Positions 22,790 through 34,475 of a DNA stretch of 64,000 bases are shown piece after piece. A program made the translations under genes and the position numbers. The notes under the pieces were generated by a model. That model did no database searches, was not told where the DNA came from, and worked only from the letters and a program-made list of their open reading frames with translations. Where the stretch lies: contig VUYV01000148.1 of NCBI GenBank assembly GCA_008711295.1, forward strand, positions 550,330 to 614,329, read 5' to 3'. The stretch's first letter is position 1; every line of letters begins with the position of its first letter. The DNA is from Anarhynchus alexandrinus (Eukaryota > Chordata > Aves > Charadriiformes > Charadriidae).

Positions 22790-24100
22790 GGATTACATTC
22801 CTGCACCAGGCATCTTGCTTTTCTGCTGTTCAGCTCTCCCAAACAAGGGCAGCTTTTCCAGGGACTTCAAATGCCCAGCTTGGGTGATGAGCTCTTTCAA
22901 AAAGTCCCATGTGTCACCGGAGGAGCTGCTGTGTATCAAGCTTTTCTGGAAGACTGTCCCCGGTGGTGAGTGGCTGAGCTTTTAAAAATAAAACCATGAG
23001 CTCTTTGAAAATAAAACAAATACTCAAGCCTTTGTCACATAAAATCTGATCATGAAGCAGATGGGACAGTTTGGGGCAATTGGCTTGCCCCTGTGTTTTG
23101 TGTTTTAATCTCTTTTGACAGAAAAAAAACCCACTTCTCAGTATCTTAAAATAAAAATTACTGTGTTTAATCACAGGCCTATGTACGGGCAGGCTGGAAA
23201 GGCTCCCCAGAAAGATTTTAGGTACCTTTTGCCCTCACTGTTCAGAGATCACTGCATATTGCAGGACCTGCTTGTATTTGCACGCTAGCGTAAAGCAGCA
23301 TGCAAATCAGTGCAGCTCCTCCCAATTTATTCCCAAATGAAGGTCAAACCCCTTACCTATAGGGCTGCAAACCACACCGGCATTCTTCGTGTCCGTCAGG
23401 CACAGCAGCCTCTGAACGCACCTGCTGAATCAAACGGTGGAGTGAGGCAACACCCATTTACCGCATTGATATCAATGTCTCTTTCTATCTACAGAAAACC
23501 TGCTTCCCTTCATGCATAGCCTATAGGGAAGCATCATTCATGTCTTGCAGTTTATAAATTGTGCATGCGGGGTTCGATCTTCTTCTGGTGTAATTGTACT
23601 TGGTCTAGTGTGGCTGCCCAAGAGACAGCAGTGGAGCATCAGACCCTGTTCTGGGACCAGTAAGCCCCCTGTCTCTGGGGGCATGGCAGGGTGTGTGGGT
23701 AGCACTAGGTAGTCACACTTGAGACACGATTCTTTTGCTTTCGAGTCAGAGCACACAGAAACTTGTTGAAGGAAGTTTGCTGCTAGTAATAGGTTGGTTT
23801 TAAGTGGCACATAAACCTGCCGGCTCTTTATGGAGGCTGTCGGGCAATAAGGACATGGGGAATTATGGCAGTGGAGGCATCGTACGATAGTGCTTTGCAG
23901 ATGATGTCTCGCAGGGGATGCGCTATTTATTTATCTAAAGGAGCAGGTTTGCAGTGCTTTTTCAGAAGAACGGCTTCCAGGCCAGGATGCCTCAGTGCCT
24001 GCATCCAATTCTTCATATTAGCTTTGACAGGCTCTAAATCTGGGGCAAAGAGGGGTTGGAGGGGCAAGGGAGCGCCCCGGGAGAGCTCAGAATGATGTGG
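22790..24100. other. Unique noncoding DNA
   Basis: No gene or repeat is supported. The word 'ggggttcgatct' (23570-23581) resembles a polymerase III B box, but no cloverleaf can be folded around it. Confidence 0.6.
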
Positions 24101-24360
24101 AAAGGAGCAATTTCTCGCTGGAGACCTGTGGTATTTTGCAAAGAAAGCTGGGCTGCTTTTGCTGAGAGCTGCAATTTTTTTTGTCGCTATTGTTGTTTAC
24201 AAACCGAGCCGTTCATTTAGGAGTGAAACGCTTAATTTCAATTGGCTTTTCTCAGCCTTGTAAAGTCTTGTACCAGCCAGAGAAGGAGGGGAGAGGATGA
24301 GAGGCTGTAAAAAAAGAGAAAAATTAGTTTCCGTCTGGCTTTAACAATTGCGAAGGACTT
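24101..24360. other. Conserved-looking noncoding block
   Basis: Non-repetitive sequence with a T run (24174-24182), 'gttgtttacaaaccgagcc' (24191-24209) and 'aatttcaattggcttttctc'. 'gtttac' is a forkhead-type core (TGTTTAC, 24193-24199), and 'caattg' is seen at 24239-24244. It lies directly beside a CpG-rich patch. Function is inferred from context only. Confidence 0.2.
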
Positions 24361-24590
24361 TTACTGCCGCTGCAGTGGGAGACGGTTTCTTTCCTCACGT
24401 CTGTCCTGAGCTCGGATGTGGTGTGGCTCTGCCTTGTTGAGCAGCTGCAGTGGTCCCCCTCGGAGACTGCTGCATGTCAGCATCAGCGAGCGGATTCCTG
24501 CCTGCAGCGCGGGGGGCAGGACTGGGGCGGACGCGAGGGTGGCGCTGGCCCTAAGAACGTGCAGAGCCTCTTCGCTGCCCTGCGGTGCTG
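24361..24590. promoter_or_regulatory. Small CpG-rich patch
   Basis: I count 16 CpG dinucleotides in about 230 bp, well above the surroundings, with the highest density at 24481-24560 ('gcgagcgg', 'gcgcgggggg', 'gcggacgcgag'). GC content is about 60 percent. It is shorter than a typical vertebrate CpG island and has no adjoining exon that I can recognise. It may be an orphan CpG patch or part of an unannotated noncoding RNA promoter. Confidence 0.3.
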
Positions 24591-25209
24591 GCATAGCTGG
24601 GCAGTGGCCAAAACCTTGCCTGTTTTAGGGGACTTGCCTTTCGTTGTAATTGCCGGACCCCTACAGTGCTTGCAAAGAAAAATCTCAGTCCAAACTGGCA
24701 AGGCTGATTCTCGTTTCGTACCGGATGGTGTGTCGGCTTTCATAGCTCTTTTGTCTTGGAAAAAAATCATCCTTCTGTGCTCCTGAGTGGGAGCTGGTGA
24801 AACCCATCCAATCTGCCGTGCAGCATGGGTCTGCAAAATAGCTCTGCATTTCTACATGGCATTCTCCTTCCATCCGAAACAGGGCCGCAGATGGGTGGCA
24901 CATAGAGGGAAGGGGTGTTTGTACTACTTACCATAGGTGTTTGACATCCCAGGCTAGAAGGAGAGAGATTTCTTCAGAGAATGATGCAGAGCTCCTAAAT
25001 TCAGCTCCTGCTGATCAATCTAATGGATTAAAAGGAGCCTACAGCAAAACCTTACCCTTTTCATGGCAAGTTATGCGGCGTGAATACAGCTCTGTGCTGG
25101 CTTTTGCAAGGCAGAACACCCTCTGTACAGGGGGGATATAAAAGCGTGGGCTGAAACCAATTCCACTGATACGATGCAGAATAGATTTCCCATAACATCC
25201 TTGTAAGGC
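24591..25209. other. Unique noncoding DNA
   Basis: Nothing recognisable. Frames up to about 120 codons overlap one another on both strands and are read as chance. Confidence 0.6.
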
Positions 25210-25300
25210 ATAAGAATTACCATTCCCCTTCCTTTTCTGAGGAGGGAAATGCAGTCCCAGAGGAACGACCTTTCCCAAGTTCTCCAGTGAGAGGGGAGAT
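25210..25300 (+). mobile_element. MIR core fragment
   Basis: 'aattaccattccccttcctt' (25214-25233), then 'ctgaggagggaaatgcag', 'cagaggaacgacctttccc' and 'aagttctccagtgag'. This follows the MIR order 'attatccccattttacag', 'atgaggaaactgaggcacag', 'gacttgcccaaggtcacacagtgag'. The copy is decayed. Confidence 0.55.
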
Positions 25301-27515
25301 GTGCTTGAGTCGTCTTCCTTCCTTCACGTCTCCCTCGTTATATGCTGTATTTGACCCATGACGATCTGATCCTCCACCTCTCTCTCCGTGACTTCTGGGA
25401 GCTGGTTTATCCTAGACTCCTTTCTACCTGGTCCCACAGGCACAGCCTCTTAGCTGTCTCCTTCGAGCAGCTCCTTCTGCGCGCCGGAGTGGGCTGCAGG
25501 GCTTTTGTCCCCGCAGAAGAGCAGGCTCCGGTTCTGCAGGCAGAGACGAGCCAGTCTGCAGTCCCTGCCTGCTGCAGGGAGTCGGCTTTTCTCCTAACGT
25601 TCCATTTAGAGCTGCTGCTTTTTAATAGAGATTCAGTACAACCATTTTAAGATGGACACGAAAGAGCAGCACCGCAGTGCATAAAAGCCAAAGAAGGACA
25701 AAGTAATGAGTCAGGATGTGACCAGTTCCTCAAATAGCTTATGTTATTGCTTCATCTTTCTGTGTTTCTCAAGTGAATAAACCGAGGTCATGATTATAAA
25801 AAGAACAAATAAATTAAATCCCGGTATCCTGAAGGCTGCCTATGTGGGTTGGTTCAATTTAACTCCCTCCAGTGTGAGGGCTGTGTCACCCTTCCCTAAG
25901 GGTGCAGGATCCCCGGCGTTAGGCTGGTGGCTGCCTCCTGAAGCACAGCAAGTGGAGGGTGGTGAAATAGAGGGGATGGTTCCAGGAGAAGGAATTTCAA
26001 ACAGGGGGGCAGTGAAATTGCAGCCCTTCTGGGACCAGTGATGCTGTTACACACCTGGCTTGAGAGCTCAGCTGATGTTCCTCATTGCACGCATGACTTG
26101 CAGTGGAGGCCAATAAGCCAGGTTTCCACCAAAGCCTGGTCTCTGGCTTTGCTTTTATTTTTCCAATGGGGTTAGGAGGTACTTTAGGACTCACAAAAAA
26201 ACAAGAAACAGGCTCTTGTTGGAGCCAAGCAAAGCAAAGCTTTTTGTTTGGGGTGCAAACCAAAAACCTTTCTTCTGAGTGAAAATTGAAAACAGAAAGA
26301 ACATTTTGGTCCGTGTAACTTTCCTGAGACTGTTCAGTAAAACTGAAAATGGTAGCCTTGAAGTGAAACGCTGAATTGCTTTTAGGAACTGGTGCAATAA
26401 AATGATTTGGCATTTCTGAAACAAAAGGAAAAGACCTTTCCCGCATTTGGGAAAGAAATAGTACCCCCCAAAAAACCCCTTTCTTTAAACATATTTGCTT
26501 TTTTTTTGANGTTTCAGTGAGAATCAAAATGTTTTAAAATCTTTTGTTCATTTTTTTTTTAAAAAAAAAAACAACCCAAAAAACAACAGTCTGTTTCTGC
26601 TTTTCACCTGCTGAGATCTGATTAAAGGCCCTTCACATCCCTCAGACCATGCAGCGAGACCTAGTGCTCCCTCAGCATCAGGAAGACCTCTGCAAAATTA
26701 TGATGAGTCCTCCTGTCCTCAGGTCTGTAAAATGTACATGATTTCCAGTCTCAGCAGTCAAGATGCAATGAGCTGCTCATGTCCCATTGCAGATCCCCAG
26801 GCACCGGGATCTTTAGGCTCCTTCCTGCTGAGTTCTTTTGGGTTTCTCCTGGCTGATATCTGCCAGCTGCGGCCCCAAGGCACATGTGGATGGTACTTGC
26901 AATAAACTGCTTCTCGGTATCCCCATAGCAGGGGAATGCCAAGGCAATGTGGAAATATGAATCTAGGGAAGACGCACAATGTGGGATGCCATAGCCTCAA
27001 GCATGGGACAGGTCTCCTTAGCTGCCCCTGGAGTCAGCAGGCAGAGAAGGGATGTTCAGCACATAGTGTTGGGCGGTGGGGCAGTCTGGAAAGCTGGAGG
27101 AGGGAAATTCTCTTTTTCGTCCCACAAAACAGCTGAGATTTTTAGAATTCCTGATCTCCTTATGGCTGTAGCTATGATATTGTAACAGTTTTTGTGAAAA
27201 TGAGAGACAGCCAGCCTGAAAGAGTCTGGAGAAGTTGTGGCACGGAGAAGAGAGAAGGCTTTTAAATCCCTCCTTAGATTTTCTACTACCTTCAAGGGAG
27301 TAGGCAAATGTCCTCGTTGCAGGATTGCTGACTATGGTAGAGCCTCATCTTTCCTGTAAAATAGATAGAAGAATGAAATTAAGCTGCGAGGGATTGACAT
27401 ATTTTGTAAATAATAATTTAGAGACAAATCCTTTTTGCTAGGCATTTCTAATTGTCTCCTTTCTGTGTGCAGCTGGGTTATCTCGCTGCTGAGCAATTCT
27501 CTTGCAGATAGGCAG
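25301..27515. other. Unique noncoding DNA with an N and an A/T homopolymer stretch
   Basis: A single N lies at 26510 after a T run. At 26551-26571 ten T are followed by eleven A. The sequence at 26270-26560 is rich in 'gaaaac', 'caaaa' and 'tttcagtgaga' words and may be a decayed copy of an AT-rich dispersed repeat, but no family can be named. CpG-containing sequence lies at 25460-25520. No gene is seen. Confidence 0.55.
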
Positions 27516-27562
27516 GGTGTGTGGGTGTGGGGGGATGTGTGTGTGGGTGTGTGTGTGTGCAC
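27516..27562. repeat. GT-rich simple repeat
   Basis: Imperfect (GT)n with GGT interruptions ('gtgtgtgggtgtgg', 'gtgtgtgggtgtgtgtgtgt') ending in 'gcacgtgcatg'. It is followed by a run of seven G. A microsatellite of this type can form Z-DNA, but nothing here shows use. Confidence 0.9.
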
Positions 27563-29244
27563 GTGCATGGCGGGGGGGTCCTGGCATCCTCCTCCTGGGG
27601 TAACACTTATGTGAAAGGCAGGCACAGAGGGCTGCCTCATGCGTCTGGTATATGGAGATGTTCACCCAGTCTGTCTGCTGCAGGGCATCTCCCCTGTAGC
27701 AGAGCTGATGGGACAAGACGTGTGTCGTTTCTCCTGAGCTGTTGCAGGTCACCATCCAGGAGATGGCATGGGAGGAGATGGGCAGAGCTCTATGTCACGT
27801 GCAGCTTCGGACGGGCTGGTCCTCGGTGTGCTTCATTCACCCTGGGGTGAGTTTCTAGCCACAGCGAGCGAAGGGCTTCTCCCAGTTCGTGTTGCTTCTC
27901 TGGTGTGGGGAGGACTCAGCCTACGCCTCTGCAGAGAAGTCTCACAGGTGCAAAGCAGAGTAAGAAGTTTCCCAAATTCTTGTAGGCAAGAGACCTTAGG
28001 CAGTGTTTGAGCTCATTGCAAGGGGTGAAAGACAAATACACTCACCACCTCCCTCATCAGTCCCATCCTGTGTATAATTTACGATACATCGTGTTACATT
28101 TTTATTACTACACCATTTCTCAAGCTCTTGGCTGGCATGATTCCCAGAAGGCAATGCAGGAAGGCTTTTGTATTGAGACCTTAAACAGGAGGAGTGATTT
28201 CTCGTGAGCCTTTGTATCTATATGTGGATTTAACACGCAGTTCCTAAAATAAGCTTTAATAAATTGTGGTTTTGTGTGTTAATAATTTCCAAGACTTTTT
28301 TTTCAATGGAAATGATACCGGAAAAAAAAAGGCTCAGAAGAAATTGTAGAGGAAATGAGAGTCACCCCAGTCATCTGCATATAATCGCTTCCAGTATAGA
28401 TTGCAATTGTGTTTGAATTATAGGGCAATTAGTCTGTCAGGCTGGTAAGTATTATACAAGACCCCTGGAATTTCCTTGGAAGCTCTCAATACCTCTTAGC
28501 CTTGAAATCTAGAGAGGTTTTAATATGAAAAGATGTGGTACTGGGCTGTGCTAATGCCATGTATTGATTTACTACCCATAGCAGATGTTACAGGGCAGCT
28601 GACAAATTGGTGACATAAATATTGAGGCCCCTGAAACACAGTTCTGGAGCGAGACTTGTGCGGGTGACAGAAATAGTCCTTCTCAGGAACAGGAGCTGCC
28701 CTCGCAATAGCACATGCTGTGTACATGTGCGTGCAGGAGACTTCCCCTTGCTTCGGAGGCAGGAGGCTGGTCTCAGTGCAGGACTGAGACATGCGTTCTT
28801 GAGTGCTCCCCTAAGTGTGGTAGGCATCACAGTAGAATGCCTAAATTAACGAAATCTGGGAAGTTTTGGTGGAAAGATATATTTAATACCTGGCCTCATT
28901 CTGACATGAACGATAACATAAGTGCCAAGGCAGGTTAAAAATAGGCAGCATCTCCAGCAAAGTTCAGGAGATCTGGAGCTGCAGGAAGAAAAATCCAGCA
29001 CAGAAGCAGGCAACTGAGGACAAGGATTGAGTTTATTTCTTCTCCAAAAATGATATTTCAAATCTTCTAACACCTTTGGCTCAAAGAGGGTCATCTAACG
29101 AATTAATAGCAATTGATAAGTTTCATCTTAAAGGTTTCTCTTCTTAGTAGTGGCCTAGCTTAAATCCTGCTTGGGCTTGTGAGTAACCCTGTGTGCGTGG
29201 CTGGAACAGATCATTCAGAAGCTCATGATACACTCTGCAGCACC
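27563..29244. other. Unique noncoding DNA
   Basis: No supported gene or repeat. The AT-rich part at about 28220-28440 contains T and A runs and ordinary unique sequence. Confidence 0.65.
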
Positions 29245-29420
29245 TAAGTGACCTTCCTGATTTTGGTGGTTTCCTGTTGCCTGTCCCCCTACCCTGTCTC
29301 ATCTGTTTCGATTGCAAGCTCTTTGGAGCAGAGCTTGTCTTTTGTACAGCTCCAAGTGCAGCAGAAGGGCCTTCACTTCAGCCTGGTTATTTCTAAGGCA
29401 CTGCTATTAAGAGACACACC
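29245..29420 (+). mobile_element. L3/L2-like LINE or SINE tail
   Basis: The segment 'gattgcaagctctttggagc' (29309-29328), 'agagcttgtcttttgtacag' and 'ctccaagtgcagcagaaggg' corresponds to the widespread amniote repeat ending 'gattgtaagctctttggggc', 'agggactgtctttttgtacag', 'cacctagcacaatgggg'. This tail is shared by several ancient LINE/SINE groups, so the family is left open. Confidence 0.55.
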
Positions 29421-32179
29421 ATATTTGCTTCTGGAGCTCCTTTTCCTTGTCCTTTGCTTTATCCAACTTCATGTCCCGCTTTAGGCACCACAACTTCAAA
29501 CTTGGCTCTGAGTCCTTACCATAACCATGGAAGGCTCATTCCCTGAGGAACAACAGTTTGGGAGGCTTCATGTGGGTGAACATAAATAGCCAATTCTCCA
29601 TCTCTACCTCTCTCCCCTGCTGCCCTTGGGAAGACACCTCCCAAAAGCAAGGCAGAGAGAAGTGTGTTCTCTGCTCTTATGCAGTAATCACACTGGCAAA
29701 GGGAGGAGAAGTTCAATATCCAGCCAGGAATCTCAAGGAAAGCCTGCCCCGTGTGCTGGCAGGCTCCCAGAGATTTGTCTCTGCCTGCTCCAAGCTGTGG
29801 ATAGGTGGGATCTTTAGTAAGAGTCTTGTTGCTGGTGATGCTCCCTATTCATTTTCTGCTCTAGGATTCACAAGGTCCTGGGCTCTACACAACATGAAGA
29901 GCTTTAGAGATAAGGGTAAGAAGGAGAGGAGAGAGAAATTCTGCTGCAGCCTTAACCCCACCAGTGATGCTGAAATATCTCTTGGTTTCTCTTTGTCACT
30001 GTCGGGGTTTCTCAGAAGGATGTTTCCAACCTTGACTCCTAGGGAGGGAGATGCAGACTCTGAAAAAATTCAATTTAATGTGAGACAGAAATATTTAGTG
30101 GATAAAGTGCTGTGGTTGTTCCTCACTTTCCTCTCTCTTCCTGGAATTGTAGCAGCTCCCTCTCTGCTATGAACCCATCTGAGCTTTCACATTGCTCCTG
30201 TATGGATGGATCCCCTGTTTCTTCACACAGAAGTTCATCTAAGGTACTGCCTTCCCAAATTTGCCTGGCCTGCAGGCAGTGGATCTAAGGGATGTGTGCA
30301 CTGTGGGCTATAGTTCACATCCTTGTTCCTCATCAAACTGAAAACCACAAAGCAAAGCAAAAGAAAGGGCTGTGAGGAACAGCAGGGCTATTGGGGAGAC
30401 AGAATCTGCAGTGATTCTGCATGGATTCGCAGCATCCTCTGCTTTCCTGGGTTGATTTTCATAGGGTACCAGTGTGCACCTCGCTCTGCAGCAGATGATC
30501 ACAAGAAGCTGTGTGTTTAGTTTGACTCATGGTGTTCTCCTGAATCTATTCCTTCCTGCTGTATGCATGCTAAATAGCCTTTTCTCTGCTCTCCCCACCT
30601 GGCTCCCAAACTCTTATCCAATTTGATGGCAGGTATGACAAAAACCACCCTTCTCCACAACCTGGTGCTCTGCTTGCATTGTTATTCCATTCCAGATTGT
30701 GAATGAAAAATCTTATTGCATTTGAGGGTGTGCTTGTAGCTGGTAATTAACACTCAGCACACTCTGCCAATGCATCTCATACTTGCTTTACAGAAACCTA
30801 GAGCTGGAACAGAAGCCACCCGGAAAAACAATGTCTGCCAATTGAGTTAAACCTTAAGTAAAATCCCCAGCCAAATGTCTGCAGAGTAAATCTGGTAAGG
30901 ATGCTGGCTCCTGCACTGAGCTCAGGAGGTGTTTTCCAACTACAGGGCCCAGGAGAAAACGAACGTTAAGCGCTAATGGGACTTATGCAGATATATCTCC
31001 CCCTCTCGTATGCTGTGTTCCATCTGGGAGCGGATGCTTTATGGGGAGTTAACTCCTCCAAACTTGTAGTGGAAGTGCTGACAGAGCTGAGTTTAAACCG
31101 CTGCTAATGGAAACGTCTGTTTTCCAGATGAACTTGGGAACTGAGGTTAGCCACAGTATACACAAAGGCAAAGATTAAGTCCTGTACTAACAAATTAAGT
31201 TTGCAGCTTTCAAGTGAAGAACTAATCTGTACATTAAATATGCCTGCCGGCCATGTGGCCTGGCTCCAGCATTATGGATTGCTCTCACCCACATGCTTTT
31301 TCCCCCTTTTTGTCATCTTTTCTGAACATGAGCTTAACAGAAAGGCTAACACCCTTGTCCAAATGCCTCCCTAGCAAACATGCCTAAAACCTAGCCAAAG
31401 CGGCTGTCAGAGCCAAGAGTGTAAATTCTCACTGCCCTGAACTCTGTATACTTTCTGGCATGTACGGAGCTGGGGGAGAGGAGTTTAATGGAGTTGATAT
31501 CGTGGAGAGCAGCTTTGTCCCCAGTGGCCAGATTGCCCTGTGCTTCTCTGATGTGACACTGCTTCCACCAAGGATGTGATCTCCAAATGTGTGGGATTTT
31601 CTGGCAGCTATAAATTAAATGCCTGTCTGCAAGGGAATTGAGCAGCTGGTTCATTAACCCCCTGTGACAGCCACCGTCCTTACTGCTAATGCATGTGGGT
31701 TGTGTGGGGGTTTTGGTTTGTTTCTCCCAGTTCAGGGCTGAAGAGGTTATGAGCTCATTTGCCTCCCCTTGGAATGCTTGTGCTTCTGTGTGACTCTAGC
31801 TCCTGAGAAGTGTCCACTGCCTGAGAGCACTCAGTAATCCTTCTAGATAGTCAACAACTGCCAGGGCCATGAGCGTGGCTCTGCCCAGCTCCTGACCGCC
31901 ACCAGGCAGGAACAGGCAAGGTCTCGCGTGGCCTGGGTGCAAAGTGGGAAGAGAATCAGATCCACAGTTTTGTAGCCAAGATGCAATATTGCACCTGCAG
32001 TAAGAATCTGCAAGGTGGCTACAGGCCCAAGAGCTCCTGGGAGACAGCTTTTAGTTTTAGACCTCTGTAGCTCTGTGGTTACTTGTGCAATACCACAAGC
32101 CAGAAATGTGAGTGTGCGTGCATACACAGACACTTATATTTATACAGACAATTACAGTAAGAGACAACTTGCTGCCTCA
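29421..32179. other. Unique noncoding DNA, includes the longest open frame of the window
   Basis: A 204-codon plus-strand frame at 29558-30172 opens with TTG and reads as low-information sequence with no domain. No splice sites frame it in a convincing way. The rest shows no gene, RNA or repeat. Confidence 0.6.
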
Positions 32180-32290
32180 AAGAGCCTAAGGGCCAGATTT
32201 GGAGAGGCATTTGGATGCCTGAGGGTGCACTGAAATGGGACAAGACCCAAATGAGTTAGGCACATAATTGCTTAGAACAATATTAAATTC
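32180..32290. mobile_element. Old repeat of the 'ttaggcacctaa' type
   Basis: 'agggccagatttggagaggc' (32189-32208), 'atttggatgcctgagggtgc', 'actgaaatgggacaagaccc' and 'gagttaggcacataattgc' match in order a repeat seen in reptile and bird genomes ('gggccagatttttaaaggta', 'tttaggcacctaa', 'attgaaatcaatgggagttaggcaccta'). The consensus is internally palindromic, so the strand is left open. Assignment is from memory. Confidence 0.45.
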
Positions 32291-32339
32291 TGGGCAGACA
32301 CATGCGTCCTCAGGGGTCTATATTGTCGTGGAGAACTTG

Positions 32340-32510
32340 GTCCTTAAGCAGTAAGCAATAGGGAGAGACACGGGAAGGACTGCAATGCTCAGTTGCTATG
32401 TGGGAATTATGGCAAAGGAAGTACCTGTGACTTTCCCAAGGTTATGTGAGACGGCAGTGGCAGAACATCCTCTTTCTTCCATTACACTGCTCCTCAGCAC
32501 TAGGTCTCCC
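32340..32510 (+). mobile_element. MIR-type SINE remnant
   Basis: 'tgtgactttcccaaggttat' (32426-32445) followed by 'gacggcagtggcagaaca' corresponds to the MIR segment 'gtgacttgcccaaggtcacacagc', 'agtggcagagc'. The left part is weak. Confidence 0.5.
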
Positions 32511-32782
32511 CTCTCCTGTTAGCACTAGGGCTGAAAGACATGAGACTCACTCATGCAGCTCCCCAGCTCTCTCCTTCCTGTTCATTTCTGCTGGGTCTGC
32601 CTGTAGCCACCATACCTGAACCTCAGACCGACTCAAAGAAGTTTCTCAGGAATCCTTGAGCTCCCAGAAGGGGCAGCTACAGTTGCAGGCTGCGAGTTTG
32701 CTTGTGTTCTCCACTTTGGTCCCCTCCACCCCCCCTTCCATCTCCCCTCTTTGTTTGTCTGCTATTTTCTTTTGATTTGCAG

Positions 32783-32929
32783 CTTTACCGAGCACTGAGT
32801 TTGCAGCAGCATGTGATCACTCTGTATGGAGCCTTTCCCACTGACAGCATGATGAGCAGAGAAAGTGTTCGGTGCATATACAATTTAAGCCAAGCAGGAG
32901 GCCAGTCCAACACCTCACTTGCCAATTAA
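32783..32929 (+). other. Candidate terminal exon, unproven
   Basis: A pyrimidine-rich tract and 'ttttgatttgcag' (ending at 32782) form a good 3' splice site. They are followed by 48 open codons in phase 0 and a TAA stop at 32927-32929. The start of the encoded peptide is LYRALSLQQHVITLYGAF. No domain is recognised, and the codons do not show obvious bias. A 48-codon open run after an acceptor-like sequence is common by chance. If real, it would be an alternative last coding exon of a plus-strand gene lying to the left of the window. No poly(A) signal was located close behind it. Confidence 0.12.
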
Positions 32930-34406
32930 CTGAGTCGATATTGTGCACAGGATAATGTTTGTTGTTTGCCTCTGTTGCTAAAACACTTCCGAGTGTTTAG
33001 AGCAATATAGTAATATCCTCACCTCCCCCCCATAGGGATGAGCTCTTCAGCTAAACCAGGACGCCATCGCTCTGAGAGGAACAGCCAGGGATGGGAAGAG
33101 GGAACCGGGGACCTCCCTGGCCCTGTGGCCCATCAGGGTTTTGTGTGCATACAGCAGCAGCTGCTACAGGCCTCTTCGGGGTGTGGGAAGATGAGAGACT
33201 CTTCCATTGATCAGCTGATAAAGTGTGTAGATGCAAGGAACTGAAAAGGAAATTGCATCTATGTAGATAAAAAGGCCTTCAAGAAGATGTGAGGCAGTGG
33301 ACAGACCATCTGCAAAGCAACCACATAAAAGAGCCACAGGCAAATCTAGTTCCCACCAATATCCATTGCTTTATGTGTCTTAGTAAACCATGCCTCGCTG
33401 TCTGGTTTACAAAGGCTGGCATCTATGCTGTTTCTACTGACAGCTCAAGGCAAAGGGAATCCAGCAGAGAGAACCTACAAGTGGATGCAGGCTTCTCCCA
33501 TGTAGCAAGCACCTGCCCTGGGAGCAAACCTGCCGGCAGCCCCGCGGCACGTGAGCAGCGTGGGAGCACTGCTGCTCACCTTGGAGGCAGCTGTGATTTC
33601 CAAGGGAGCTGGGGCTGCGAGCAAACAGCAGCTCCTGCCAGAGGTATTTGCTGGCTTACTTTCCATTCCCTGAGGGTGAGCTCTTTCTGGGGCTAGGTGG
33701 GGTTTGAAGGCACCAGGATCTGATCCCTACCCAGATCCCAGGTTGCACATCAGTGGGTATCGTTGGTGCCTGCAGGGTAAGCAGAGACATGTTCTTGGCA
33801 AGGCTAGCCCATCTGCTGGAGGACTTTGAGAGACGCCCCAGGCAAACTGCTATTGACTCTCTCAGGGCAAGTTTCTGCCTCAGGTTTATTTCCTTTCCTG
33901 AAGAACACAGACAACATTTTCCTGCCTCTCTGCAGCGACATGACAATGTATGTCCATGAGGCACTTCCATACCCAAGCAAAGGTGGCTGCAGAAGCAGAT
34001 TGGCACACAGGGCCATCGGCATGCAGACCACGGGACGCACCCGCCCTCCTTGTGTGGTGGCAGCGGGGTGATGGCAGCACAAGACAGGAGAAAGGGCCAC
34101 ACACCATTTTGCTTTGGTATTTGCACCTTTCATCTATCATTATCAGTATTAGACAATGTCAGTGTCCACAGGGGCCTTGCCTGAGCACAGAAGGGGCCTC
34201 TTATGATGGTTATGGACAAAAAAAAATCCCTATTAAGCTGAGGCCTCATTACTCTATTCCTCTAACATGTCCCAGGCTTGTGTTTCCTGGTTGGTCTCTC
34301 ACCATCCTTCACCATGTGCCATGTTCACTGAAAGCACCTGGTGACCATAAGCATGGGATGTCCCCCTCCTTCCTTCTCTTCCTCTTTCCTGGGCTTCACC
34401 AGGAAG
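32930..34406. other. Unique noncoding DNA
   Basis: The GC-richer part at 33480-34130 is open for 80-156 codons in four or more frames on both strands, which argues for composition and not coding. Nothing else recognisable. Confidence 0.6.
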
Positions 34407-34475
34407 TATTTATTAAGTGTCAGAGTGATAAATGAAAAGTCATATTTTATTGTGAATTATTCCAGCCCTGCTGTG
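34407..34475 (+). repeat. Copy 2 of an unclassified dispersed repeat pair
   Basis: 'tatttattaagtgtcag' (34407-34423), 'gtgataaatgaaaagtca' (34425-34442) and 'gaattattccagc' (34454-34466) run parallel to 22572-22650. The similarity seems to fade on both sides. Family unknown. Confidence 0.35.

Noticed and set aside
23560..23600. B-box-like word 'ggggttcgatct', possible tRNA gene
   Set aside because: No acceptor stem, anticodon arm or A box can be placed at the right distances.
25997..26527. 176-codon minus-strand frame
   Set aside because: It runs through an unresolved base at 26510 and A/T-rich low complexity, with no domain.
27516..27562. GT-rich array considered as telomere-like or CRISPR-like
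   Set aside because: It is a plain dinucleotide-type simple repeat with GGT interruptions, with no spacer structure.
29558..30172. 204-codon open frame on the plus strand, the longest in the window
   Set aside because: It opens with TTG, has no domain or convincing splice sites, and its length is near what chance gives for 64 kb in six frames.
33656..34435. Several frames of 80-161 codons on both strands in the same place
   Set aside because: Many overlapping open frames at once reflect stop-poor composition. A true exon would normally show only one.
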